Source: Nilaparvata lugens (lineage: Eukaryota; Arthropoda; Insecta; Hemiptera; Delphacidae). Taken from it: a stretch of 64,000 bases of DNA. This document shows, piece by piece, positions 1-10,193 of this stretch (position 1 is its first letter; every line of letters begins with the position of its first letter). Position numbers and translations under genes: made by a program. The notes under the pieces are model-generated. The model did not search any database, was not told the DNA's origin, and saw nothing but the letters and a program-made list of their open reading frames with translations. The stretch is taken from positions 38,075,113 to 38,139,112 of the forward strand of contig NC_052508.1 of assembly GCF_014356525.2 (NCBI RefSeq). Reading direction: 5' to 3'.

Positions 1-1345
1 GAAAAATTTATGTTTTTCTGCACTGAAATATTTTCGAAGCGTAGATTGGGGCCCCTTATGACTTATAACTCACGTGAAATTCCTTGGTCGTCGTGGTTTT
101 CTTCTTTAGATCAAAAATCGTTTGATCGGCGGCAATCCAGGCTTCGGTTTCAGCACGTGGGGAATTTTAATTTAAATATCTCCTTCACCGAATTAATTAA
201 GGGATAGTTTACTTTAAGCTTTTAAATTTATCGATTGATGAGAACAGAAATTTACGAATAACAAATAAATTGGCCTAAAATATCGGCTCACAAATAGAAC
301 ATTTAAAAATCGAACAAGAAATTTTACAAATAGGTCTTTGGTAACTATGAAAGAGATCTACACGGTAAGGATTTCAAAAGGGAAGTGCTGCTCTTTTCTC
401 TAAGCTTTTAGGCTAGACCTTGCTTCTCAGAATCTCAATGTAATAATTTGCATAAAAATTTGCCATTGGTAGAACGCTTGTGACGTAAACATGACGTCAG
501 TGGCAAGTAGTAGAATACAATTCCTTTAATTACAATAATAATTTAATTTATGTAATTCTTAAAACTGCTTAATCTTCTAGACAGTTTCCTCTCATACAAT
601 GTACACGTGCTAGTGTAACTGATAAGGCAGGGTTGGTGTCTGATAATAGATTAACATGTGTTGCTTTCAAACGATCACCGTCTTGGTGCTATTTCTATGC
701 ACTGTGATTGGTTTAGACCTACCAAAGAGATTTAATTACCATGTGGTTCAGTTGAATTAAATTATTAATAAATTAATATTCTTGTACAATTTTTATTAGG
801 TTTGAGATTATTATAATTAATTTCTGCCATTTTATCGATAATATAATTTCATGCTATGACCTATTTAGTTACAATAAGACCTGACGCATAATACAATTTC
901 TTAATAATAAATAATTTCAACAATAATACATACATTTATTTTTTTATTTGAAATTCTTGATCCTTTATTGATAGTTTTATATATTTTTAGGAATGATATT
1001 TTACCTTGCATGAGAACCGGTATGATATTTGACAATGCTTTGAATCAGTCAGCTGCGTTCGAACTGTTTTTAAAAACATCTGATCGATAGTAAACAATGT
1101 AACCTCAAAATCAGTGAGCGATTCATAAATAATTTGTGCTTTATTCGCAAAATAATTATAATTTTATTGAATAATTTTCCTAGAAAAATATTCAGTACAG
1201 AACGTACTCTTATCTAATATACAGTTATTGATAAGTAAGCTTTATCGCTCGGTCGCTAACTATTCCTTTAGCAAATTCTTTCATTTTAAAAGGTAATCAC
1301 AATTTTTCTCTCTTCTCATGAGATCTATTTGAAAGATTCATCACA
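1..1345 (-). repeat. 3' LTR (partial) of long-LTR retrotransposon
   Basis: Nearly identical to 6041-7386. The two copies differ by about two substitutions and roughly nine single-base indels, many in homopolymers, so the insertion is young or the differences are sequencing noise. The window cuts the LTR; the complete partner at 4867-7386 implies that about 1.17 kb lies to the left. The inner edge, read on the minus strand, begins TGTGATGAATC directly after a G-rich stretch (CCTGGGGGCTTTTG) that would serve as polypurine tract. A CRE-like pair TGACGTAA/TGACGTCA lies at 481-499. Confidence 0.85.
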
Positions 1346-2799
1346 CAAAAGCCCCCAGGATTTTTAAATAGGTAATTGGGAGACGAGTCGAAACAATGAC
1401 TATTTGAAAAATCCGATATTGTGATGATACACTATTTCATCTCCTTATTTCTACGAAAACTCAACACTTAACACTAAAAACAATATATCGGGCACTTTTG
1501 GCTACGAAAAATAAATAATTGATTGTTCCTTTCATTGGATACAATCGAAATACAATAATTAATGAGGTCTCTTTGGATCCTTCATTAAAACAACTCCACA
1601 ACTTCTATTCACGGGTGGCTTATGAGCAGACCCATAACTATAACAACTATACAGATTTCACATATTACTTCTTAAGATTTGAATAGTATTTGCAACAAAT
1701 ATAGACTTTCATCATTTTTTCATAGTTATTATAGGTTTCAACTCTTTGGTTTGGCTTTTACATAAATTGGGTGAGAGTGTGATTTTACTTCGGTGACTTG
1801 ACAATCGTCTACCGTTTGACTCGAGCAATTTCTTATTTGCGCTTAGTACGTTGCGTACAAACAGGATTACACTTGAAATGGCTTTCTTGATTTTTGTCAA
1901 TGTTGGTTACAAATATTAAGTCTTACATTTATCAATTTGAATTACAATTCATGATTTTTTTGATGCAACAGTAATAAATTTCACATTTAAAGGTAAGAAT
2001 TTCATTTTCTTTGGAGTTTTTTAGAGATACATTCATATATGACATAGAACATGCGCATTTCGTGCAAATTAACATAAATATATATTTTTGGTTGCGTTTT
2101 TGCTTATAATTTCACATTAAATAATATGTTACATTAATAATTGAATAACGATTTGCTTGGATTCTATTAATATTGACTCTAGGATTTCGTACACATTGTT
2201 GGTGGGACGAAGAAAATTATCGAACAGGCTTTGGTTCTGAATAGATTTTTTCTATCGATTCTGTATTTCAAGGTTAGATTTACACATTTTTTTCAAATAA
2301 ACTTTGTTTATTTTCTTTCCTCCTATTCACTACTAATTTCATTTTATTCCTAATTTATAATTATTTTCCGTAGATACTATAATTCTTGTTTCTATTTTTC
2401 AGTTGTGCAGATGATACCAGGCGATTATTCCTGTGATGATTGTAGCATGAGGCAGACGGCTTGATCAGGTTGGTAAATTTTTAGATTTGTTTTGTAGTTT
2501 TATTTTCTTGACTTAGAGTTGATAATAATTTCTTCATTTGATGTGGATTAATATATTTCCTTATTGGCTGAGATGCGGCGAAGTTTAGGCTATGTTGATT
2601 AGGCTGCAGTAAAAGATGCTAGTCTGCAAAGATATGATTCGGTGGTAGGCTGTGATTATGACAAGTTTGATGATTGATGTATTCCACAAATGTAGTTTCT
2701 AGTTGATTAAAACATTATTTCTTTCTTAAGCCCCCATCTAAATTTGATTTCGGTATTATTCAAAGGTCCAATTCCGATTTGCAACTATCCGTTTTATCA

Positions 2800-3110
2800 A
2801 ACTTTGTTTAAAACGAATGTGCCGGCGAAGTAGGTAGATCTCTTCAGCTAATATTGACCTTCCTTGTTGACCGGTGACATGTAGTTCGATCTTTTTAAAC
2901 CTGACATGCCGGTGGTGTCCGTGGGTTTTTTCAAACGATATTTTCCTTTTTTGCATGCCGGTGTACAGTCTACTTGATTTTAACCGGACATGACTGCGGT
3001 GGTTGTAGGTTCTTCTTGATATGGTCTTCCTTTTTCCTTGCATGCTGGTAGAAAGTTTGATGTGGGATTTCAGCCTAACATGACGGCGGTGTAGATGAAC
3101 TCTATTACTG
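2800..3110. repeat. Imperfect tandem repeat, about 80-bp unit
   Basis: Variants of CATGCCGGTG recur at roughly 2870-2885, 2905-2920, 2955-2965, 2990-3000, 3040-3050 and 3080-3090, separated by T-rich spacers. The minus-strand reading shows recurring basic segments of the form HVRFKK/HVRLKS. This looks like an internal array in the retrotransposon; coding value is doubtful. Confidence 0.5.
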
Positions 3111-3249
3111 CTTCTTCTTTTCCGTTGAACTGCTATTTTGCTTTGTGTAGTTTTGATTTATAGGTTTTTAGTTTTGGTTGTGATTCTGATTTGTTGTGTG
3201 TTTCTGTTCATTTCTATTGTTTAGCGGATGATCTTCATGAGTACTGGGT

Positions 3250-4039
3250 TTATCTGTTGCAGGTGTTGTCCTCGGTGGCTCGGAGATACGGGCGGTCGGT
3301 AGTCCAGGCGGCTCTTCTACTCGGCGGGCAACGTCCTTGGATTCCTGGTGTCCGGCGCGCGGTGGTATGGGCTGTCCCTCTACCTGATGGATGTCGTCCT
3401 CGGCCTGGCGGTGATGTCGTCCGGCTTCCTCTTGGCATTCTGGTTGGTACGGGTTGTCCCTCCATGCCATTGATGACGTCCTCGGCTCGGCGGATGATGT
3501 CGTCCGGCTCCTCTCGGCGTTCTGCGGGGTGTGGCACGACTTCAGTCTTGACATTCTCGGTAGGTTGGTCTTCCTTATATGTGTCATGTTCACTTGCCTG
3601 TTTTATGACCTCTCTCGTCGAGTATGTTTGCTTCTGCTTGCATGGGCTCAGTCTCTGGTCCAATATTGATTTTTATTGTCTGATGATCCCCCTCGATTTG
3701 CCGTGTTACCATCCTGCTTTCCTCTGCTGCTTCCTTCAACCTTTGTTCCTGTTTTTCGAAACCTTGTTCACTTGCTATCCGCATCTGTCGGACTTCTTCA
3801 ATTATTTCTTCATTTGCTCGTGTGTTTCCTTCATATGAATTTTTTACTACTTCCAGGATGATGTTTGCCCAATATAGCGGGATGAGTGTGTGGTCTTCGG
3901 TCAGCGGTGGGGATTCTGTAGTGTGAAGTACAGACGTCTGGACCTCTGGGACGGCGGTGCATGGGCGTTTCTCCTGCGCGACATCTTCCGCCCTTGAAGT
4001 CGCCGATGTGGGCTCCAGGATGCGGTGTGGATCTTCCAT
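3250..4039 (-). pseudogene. gag-like protein of the LTR element, frame-broken
   Basis: The 149-codon frame starting at 4039 is the first sizeable minus-strand frame downstream of the primer site, after a leader of about 820 bp. It has an acidic, Pro/Ser/Thr-rich start and then a charged helical stretch (about residues 60-115) rich in Glu, Gln and Lys, as in Gag coiled-coil regions. The reading continues in a second frame (3663-3250) rich in Arg, Pro and Gly with duplicated segments. No CCHC knuckle or protease was seen. Assignment as Gag rests on position and composition, not on a recognised domain. Confidence 0.4.
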
Positions 4040-4850
4040 AGTTTATCGGATGATATAAAGATGCAAGTGTGTTGAAACGACCGCAAACATGTGAGGTTAT
4101 GTGAAACGATTATAAGTGAATGATCAGAAATTGAAATAGTGTGAAAAATTTGTTCAATGAAGAAATACAAAAGTGTGATTCGATAATATGTTCAGTGATG
4201 AAGTGAATCAAATTAGCAATATCGTTAACATAAAATGATAACAACATAAAGGATACAAAATGGATAATGCGATGACAAAGGTACGCCTCTTACAATTTAT
4301 TATTATTATTATTATAAATATTTTACTCTTATAATTTCTTGCCGCAATTCTATATATAGGGCTAGTATTCTTTGCAAAATTTTATATAAAAGTAGTGATG
4401 CTCTGCTTGAATTCCACAATATATCCGTGATTTAATTTTACTTCCCTCTTTATGCTTTAAAAATTTAAAAAATATAAATGACTTCAATCCTCTTTTCCGT
4501 AAAATTTTATAAATTGTTTCAATATAGACCTAATATTCTTAAAATAATATGACCTCTCTTGTGGTATTTCTTATACCTATGACTTAATATGACCAATTTT
4601 CGAATAACACAATAATAAAATTCTGAGTTCGATTTTTTCTCTAAAAATTCATCAATCGATAAATTTCTTTTCTGTTCAAAAATTGGGTATGGTACGACTT
4701 GTTATTTTATATAACAGTGAACAGTTAATTAATTCGAAGAAATTCACAACCATGAATTTTTCACAAATTTTCCCGTTGTCAGCGCTATAGTATACTGAGC
4801 AACTAAATAATCCTCGCAGTCGATTATCCGCCTCTTCAATGCCTATCACT

Positions 4851-4861
4851 GTTGGGCGCCA
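4851..4861 (-). promoter_or_regulatory. Primer-binding site, tRNA-Lys type
   Basis: The minus strand reads TGGCGCCCAAC, complementary to the 3' end of animal tRNA-Lys, five bases (TGATT) after the LTR end TACA. This site fixes the 5' LTR boundary and the orientation of the element. Confidence 0.8.
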
Positions 4862-4866
4862 AATCA

Positions 4867-7386
4867 TGTAAAGCTCTTCCTGGGGAGTCACTCTCACCTC
4901 CAAGGATAGGACAATACACGTAGGGTGATGTAATGCTGTATCTAATGCCTCACGTTGGGCCGGCAAATCATGTGGTGCGTTTTTAACGGCTTCACACATG
5001 TAGGGTGAATCTTGCACTGAGTCAGTGGTGTAGTGGCTATAAATTTTGTAATGGCGTGTGAGGACGCTGAGTGAACACCAGACTGATTGACTCACTACAA
5101 GACTCAATACAATTGTCGGAATCGCGGGAGGCCTAAACGCTCGCTCACCCTTGATTCTTCTAATGACAGATTGTATAATGATGAAATTTTTATAAGTAGT
5201 GTAGCGGACGCTAACACTGAATACGGATACCTTAAAATTATTACCTGTGAAGAATGAGCATACAAAATCATACAGGTCGAGCAAAAATCCCGATGTAGAT
5301 AATTTACGGGACTGCGTCTCTAATAAGTTCTGAAGGATTAAAATACGGTATTTAGACCAAATATCGTTCAGAATATACTTCGAGAACAGAGTCTTGTCGG
5401 GTTTTAAGCTCTATTGTAGGAATTTATATGATCTATGGCTGCCACTGCTGTACAATTGATGAGTTCGCTCCAAAGTCGAGGTAGGTAACAGATAAAAGCT
5501 GATATATGAGCAGGTAAGGACAAAGAATAAATATCTCGATCTGACCCCACTCGCTACATCCACTTAGACCTGTTCCAATATCCAGCTTGATTCAATTATT
5601 CCAATGATCGTATTCGATCGGTTCTTGATGATATAGAACGTATCAGACACAATAATTGACAGGCTTAAGAAATAATCGAACTCAGAAAGCGAATTAACAA
5701 AACTGAAATATATTATAATAAAATATGTAATCATACAGTGCAGATTCAGAATTTGATTCACAGGTTGATAATAATTTAGCATTAATAGAATAGTTAAAAA
5801 TTTTCTTGTGCTTGCATGATACCATGCGTGATTCAACAGAATTTTACAATTGATAAAATTGAACAGTTTTGAAAAAATAATGAAAAAATGAATTTATAAA
5901 ATATTTTTAAAATGCTCGGGGTCGTGGTTCTGGCAGCGGAGGATAGCTAATCAACTACAAGTTATTATAAATTCAATAGGAATAAATTCTAGGCTCTTAA
6001 ATGCTAAAGCGCTTGTCGGCGTGGCCAATAATTTAACGAAGAAAAATTTATGTTTTCCTGCACTGAAATATTTTCGAAGCGTAGATTGGGGCCCCTTATG
6101 ACTTATAACTCACGTGAAATTCCTTGGTCGTCGTGGTTTTCTTCTTTAGATCAAAAAATCGTTTGATCGGCGGCAATCCAGGCTTCGGTTTCAGCACGTG
6201 GGGAATTTTAATTTAAATATCTCCTTCACCGAATTAATTAAGGGATAGTTTACTTTAAGCTTTTAAAATTTATCGATTGATGAGAACAGAAATTTACGAA
6301 TAACAAATAAATTGGCCTAAAATATCGGCTCACAAATAGAACATTTAAAAATCGAACAAGAAATTTTACAAATAGGTCTTTGTAACTATGAAAGAGATCT
6401 ACACGGTAAGGATTTCAAAAGGGAAGTGCTGCTCTTTTCTCTAAGCTTTTAGGCTAGACCTTGCTTCTCAGAATCTCAATGTAATAATTTGCATAAAAAT
6501 TTGCCATTGGTAGAACGCTTGTGACGTAAACATGACGTCAGTGGCAAGTAGTAGAATACAATTCCTTTAATTACAATAATAATTTAATTTATGTAATTCT
6601 TAAAACTGCTTAATCTTCTAGACATAGTTCCTCTCATACAATGTACACGTGCTAGTGTAACTGATAAGGCAGGGTTGGTGTCTGATAATAGATTAACATG
6701 TGTTGCTTTCAAACGATCACCGTCTTGGTGCTATTTCTATGCACTGTGATTGGTTTAGACCTACCAAAGAGATTTAATTACCATGTGGTTCAGTTGAATT
6801 AAATTATTAATAAATTAATATTCTTGTACAATTTTTATTAGGTTTGAGATTATTATAATTAATTTCTGCCATTTTATCGATAATATAATTTCATGCTATG
6901 ACCTATTTAGTTACAATAAGACCTGACGCATAATACAATTTCTTAAATAATAAATAATTTCAACAATAATACATACATTTATTTTTTATTGAAATTCTTG
7001 ATCCTTTATTGATAGTTTTATAATTTTTAGGAATGATATTTTACCTTGCATGAGAACCGGTATGATATTTGACAATGCTTTGAATCAGTCAGCTGCGTTC
7101 GAACTGTTTTAAAAACATCTGATCGATAGTAAACAAGTGTAACCTCAAAATCAGTGAGCGATTCATAAATAATTTGTGCTTTATTCGCAAAATAATTATA
7201 ATTTTATTGAATAATTTTCCTAGAAAAATATTCAGTACGGAACGGTACTCTTATCTAATATACAGTTATTGATAAGTAAGCTTTATCGCTCGGTCGCTAA
7301 CTATTCCTTTAGCAAATTCTTTCATTTTAAAAGGTAATCACAATTTTTCTCTCTTCTCATGAGATCTATTTGAAAGATTCATCACA
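4867..7386 (-). repeat. 5' LTR, complete, about 2.52 kb
   Basis: The plus-strand ends are TGTA at 4867 and ATCACA at 7386, so on the minus strand the LTR starts TGTGATG and ends TACA, followed by the primer site. Positions 6041-7386 match 1-1345. The outer end abuts a (TA)n tract, so the insertion site was probably AT-rich and the target duplication cannot be distinguished from the microsatellite. The CRE-like pair repeats at 6522-6540. Confidence 0.8.
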
Positions 7387-7390
7387 ATAT

Positions 7391-7441
<51 letters not shown>
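7387..7441. repeat. (TA)n microsatellite
   Basis: Pure TA dinucleotide run between the LTR element and the Polinton relic. It replaces, or lies inside, the expected left Polinton terminus. Confidence 0.95.
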
Positions 7442-7444
<3 letters not shown>

Positions 7445-7462
7445 TATTGGAAATCCCCTTTT

Positions 7463-7901
7463 TTATTTCGTGGTTTCATGATAAACCTCTGCCGACCTTT
7501 CCTCTCGTTCTGAAATGCTGCATACTCCATCAGTTTGTAGAGTATCCCAAAAAGCAGCACTGTAGATAGATATTAGTAGAACAGGGTCTTCTTCTGAACA
7601 GCCCTCAGTAACTCCAAATCTCTTCACACGTCCATCATCTCTGCAGTATGAGAATCCTGCAAAGGTCACCTTCCTGTTGTTGCTGATAAGAGTTAGACTC
7701 TTGTCACCTCATTCAAATTCACACCAATACTTTTAGGATGAATAATTGTCAAAGATCAATTCAATCTTGATATCCTTTTTCTGCCAATCATAGACTATCC
7801 AAATCCATAACAGCTACTTTACTATACTTGAGACTGTAGATAGTATCCAAAGGCACTCATTGGCTATCACCAAACAGAACATAACCTTCAAAGTACAACA
7901 T
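7463..7901 (-). pseudogene. Polinton hypothetical gene, last in the series
   Basis: The frame starts at ATG 7901, just downstream of a TATA/Inr pair, and ends with TAA at 7463, about 146 codons. It has at least three in-frame stops in the first half and a shift near 7760. The clean C-terminal part (7669-7463) contains YCRDDGRVKRFGVTEG and ends in a charged tail. The conserved-looking stretches read through the stops, so this was a real gene. I recognise it as a Polinton-associated protein by context only; function unknown. A minor capsid role is possible but unsupported. Confidence 0.55.
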
Positions 7902-7919
7902 TGTCAACAGTTAGCAATT

Positions 7920-7958
7920 GACTAATGCTCAAGAGACAGATGTCTCCACTTATATAAG
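7920..7958 (-). promoter_or_regulatory. TATA/Inr core promoter for the 7463-7901 gene
   Basis: The minus strand has TATATAAG (7950-7957) followed, about 28 bases on, by an initiator-like GCATTAGTC (7920-7928). The ATG at 7901 follows about 25 bases later, giving a very short leader. Confidence 0.5.
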
Positions 7959-8081
7959 CCTATAATAATGGTGGTGGGGGTAAAAGTGAATAAAAAAAAC
8001 AGTAAATTAAATCAAATGTCTATTTATTGACGTGAAAAGGTTACGACAAAAATATCTATCTTCAAGCATTGTCTTCATAAT

Positions 8082-8370
8082 CTAAGCATGGGTTGAATTC
8101 ACAATATTGATTGTGCAGAGTAGTGGTGCATCCAAAGGTTCCTTCCCTGACTCCACATAGTTGAGTAGGTAATGCTCCAGGCAGTAGCTTCCATCTCCAG
8201 CACTGGTCCTTATCATTTCCTCCAGACTTGGTATCTTGTAGTAGAGATAGGGTGATGTCAAGTCGACATACTCTATATTCTCCTTATCATCCAGCTGCAA
8301 CAGCTTGTCCAATAGAGCGATTGTGTCATATCCATAGCCGACTTGAACATGACTGTATCACTCAACGCTC
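8082..8370 (-). pseudogene. Polinton hypothetical gene between MCP and last gene
   Basis: An open frame runs from about 8350 to a stop at 8082 (clean from 8312). It includes YVDLTSPYLYYKIPSLEEM and a conserved-looking EHYLLNYVESGKEPLD. No ATG lies in frame at the 5' end; an ATG about 30 bases upstream is in another frame, so a frameshift near the start is likely. A TATA-like TATAAAATA lies about 70 bases upstream (minus strand, near 8410), just past the capsid gene stop. Family not recognised; order places it with the capsid genes. Confidence 0.5.
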
Positions 8371-8456
8371 CAAAAGAGAATGAGCTGCACAATCCAGATC
8401 ATAAGTATTTTATATTCTCTCTATGCTGACTGTACAAGACCAGTCAATGGTCGGTA

Positions 8457-9025
8457 CTATTTGATCATTTCATGAATCATTAGGCAGTAGGCTCTTGTAT
8501 TTGCTGCAATGTTGGCAGTAGCTTCAAACTCAATCCTCACATTGACACTTCCAGTTTTGAGTGATTCATTTTGGCGGGAGCAATCAAAAGCAAACAACAT
8601 TATATTATCAATGCTTATAGCTCCTGTCTCAAGCAAAGGTTTACTTGAGCGAGCATTATCATGATTGTAGACTCCATTGAAAGCTGTATACATGTTGTAG
8701 ACACAATCATCATCACCATCAATGCTCTCATACTGGTGGTATTTGTTGTTTAAAAACACTTGAATATCCTTCATACTACACTTGTCAAATTTTGAACTGT
8801 TAGTTGCTGCTACACCTCGTCTTGCAGTCTGCAGGCCAACTTCAATGTAGCATGGCTTCTCATGCTGAGTTGTTGACTTGACAGTCCATGTATGTTTTGT
8901 AGTTTGTGGAAAGGTTGGTTACTCGTACAATTCCCAATGTCGAAATGGCATACTGATTGGTGTGTCATTCTGCACAATCTGTAGCAGATGCACTCTTACA
9001 TCATCAGTCACTTCTAAATATGGCA
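8457..9025 (-). pseudogene. Polinton major capsid protein, C-terminal part
   Basis: About 189 codons matching the end of Polinton double-jelly-roll major capsid proteins, from memory of the family. Landmarks: SMPFRHWELYE near the start, a TKHTWTVKSTTQHEKP segment, a SKFDKCSMK segment, CSRQNESLKTGSVNVRIEFE, and a hydrophobic end. One in-frame TAA lies at 8919. Full-length proteins are usually 500-700 residues, so roughly two thirds is gone. The break coincides with the (TA)n tract at 9028-9104, just downstream of the protease gene. The stop at 8457 is the natural C-terminus. Confidence 0.8.
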
Positions 9026-9027
9026 TT

Positions 9028-9052
9028 ATATATATATATATATAATATATAT

Positions 9053-9096
<44 letters not shown>

Positions 9097-9104
9097 ATAT
9101 ATAG
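9028..9104. repeat. (TA)n microsatellite at the capsid deletion junction
   Basis: TA repeat with a few register slips (TATAATATAT). It sits exactly where the N-terminal part of the capsid gene is missing, between the protease stop and the surviving capsid frame. Confidence 0.95.
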
Positions 9105-9152
9105 TTGGGAAGACAATGGGAAATAATAATACATGTTTTTTATAGATTATAA

Positions 9153-9554
9153 TCATTTATTTTCATCAATCAAAAATTTCAAACACAAATGTTCACAAAT
9201 ATGAGAATAGAGATCTTCCTGCTTTCATTAATAGTTATATTCGATCCTTGCCGCCTGTGCTGCCCCCCCATGCATGTAGTTGATGAACTCCCATGGCGAT
9301 CTCAGGTTGCCAAATCTGTCAAAGTGGTGGACAACATCGTCCTTCTTTGCATAGCACACCCAATGTGTGCCAGCACCAGTACTGCTATCAATATTGATGA
9401 TACTGCATTCTCATCTCAATGGTCCTGCAGCCAGTAGAGCATCCCACATAAACACTCTTTGGAACTATCCCAATTTCAAATGGCATACATACTTGTAGAG
9501 ATCTACATCTGTTAGTGCTCGGTCGGGAAGAGCAATCACCATCTTCTCCTGCAT
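9153..9554 (-). pseudogene. Polinton cysteine protease (adenain-like, PRO)
   Basis: One frame from ATG 9554 to TGA 9153 carries the whole protease but is interrupted by four stops (near 9470, 9407, and a tandem pair near 9228). The catalytic landmarks of the adenovirus/Ulp1-type fold remain: His in GAGTHWVCYAK, Asp in HHFDRFGNL and Cys in the CEHLCLKFL segment close to the C-terminus, where relatives have CGHLCL. The enzyme would mature capsid proteins. Length, about 130 codons, is normal for the family. The start overlaps the end of the PLA2-like gene, which is typical tight packing. No frameshift is needed, so decay is by point mutation. Confidence 0.85.
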
Positions 9555-9820
9555 TGACAATGGCGTTGTGCTCCATTTCCCATCCTCTGTTGACATCTCA
9601 GATAAAAACCTTTACCTTTCTTGGATGATGTCTGCTGACATCTCAGATAAAGTCCTTTACCTTTCTTGGACAAAATGTGCCAACGTTTCAGATATTTCCT
9701 GGAATTCTTCTTACAACTTCTCACTCCTCCACCAAACTCAGCCTTGGCCTTCATGATGTTGGTGACTGCTAGTGCTGCTGCCCTCTCCGCCAATCCCGAG
9801 TCTGAAGATGTTGCTACACT
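9536..9820 (-). pseudogene. PLA2-like Polinton protein, 3' part
   Basis: Open frame on the minus strand beginning at the Gypsy target site, with LAERAAALAVTNIMKAKAEF early on, then a basic region and two copies of a K-G-K-G-L/F-Y-L-R-C-Q-Q block encoded by a 45-bp tandem duplication (about 9590-9675). Glycine- and tyrosine-rich GLYL motifs of this type are familiar near the C-terminus of Polinton PLA2-like proteins. The frame continues from the 5' part at 14551-14847 when the Gypsy insertion and its CACT duplication are discounted. Confidence 0.7.
9590..9675. repeat. 45-bp tandem duplication in the PLA2-like gene
   Basis: Two adjacent units beginning GACATCTCAGATAAA and containing CCTTTACCTTTCTTGG. 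In the gene's frame they encode two similar Lys/Gly/Tyr-rich blocks. Confidence 0.8.
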
Positions 9821-10193
9821 TGTACCAAAAATTTATTAATTACTTAATTTTATTTTATTTATTTTATTTTCTCCTTATTTGGACATAACTTTGAATATCC
9901 ATTTATTAAAATTTCTAGTTAATAATTTTGATTTGTTGGATTGGTACAACTGGACGAAGCTTTGTCGGTTGGCCAGCCAGGGATTTCTTTTTTTTCTTGT
10001 TCTAAAAGGCCTAGTTGTGGCATCTCAAAATGTAGCATGTAATTTGAATAATGAAATATCTAAATTTCACTACAAAATTTTTCTTTTAAATTATGCTAAA
10101 GTAGCATAAATGTAAATCTACAATGCCTGATTGAATTTTATATTTGAATAACCCCAGTTGGGTTTTTTTTATTTTACCATTAATTTTGAATGA
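9821..10193 (+). repeat. 5' LTR of Gypsy element, truncated
   Basis: Identical by eye to 13685-14057. It ends abruptly at TGAATGA, where the 3' LTR continues for another 493 bp, and is joined directly to protease coding sequence. Confidence 0.9.

Larger units (their letters stand above)
1346..4866 (-). mobile_element. Internal region of non-autonomous LTR retrotransposon (LARD-like)
   Basis: The region lies between the two LTRs. At its right end is the primer-binding site; at its left end is the polypurine-like tract. It is 3.5 kb and contains no reverse transcriptase, RNase H or integrase signature in any frame. It holds one gag-like reading frame (3590-4039), GC-rich imperfect tandem repeats (about 3340-3530, period near 90 bp) and further imperfect repeats of about 80 bp at 2800-3110 containing the motif GACATGCCGGTGGT. 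The large LTRs with a pol-less interior fit a large retrotransposon derivative that is moved by another element's enzymes; that dependence is inference. Confidence 0.75.

Noticed and set aside
3191..3838. 215-codon plus-strand frame in GC-rich DNA
   Set aside because: Antisense to the gag-like frames; the open length comes from GC-rich tandem repeats and the composition is Cys/Leu/Phe-rich without a motif.
4676..5284. 202-codon minus-strand open frame
   Set aside because: It runs across the LTR end and primer-binding site of the retrotransposon, has no domain, and fits chance.
8919..9134. Frame with long Tyr/Ile repeat
   Set aside because: The Tyr/Ile run is translation of the (TA)n microsatellite; only the part from 9025 onward is capsid sequence.
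9879..10109. Identical 76-codon frames here and at 13743-13973
   Set aside because: They lie in the two Gypsy LTRs; identity reflects LTR duplication, not a gene.
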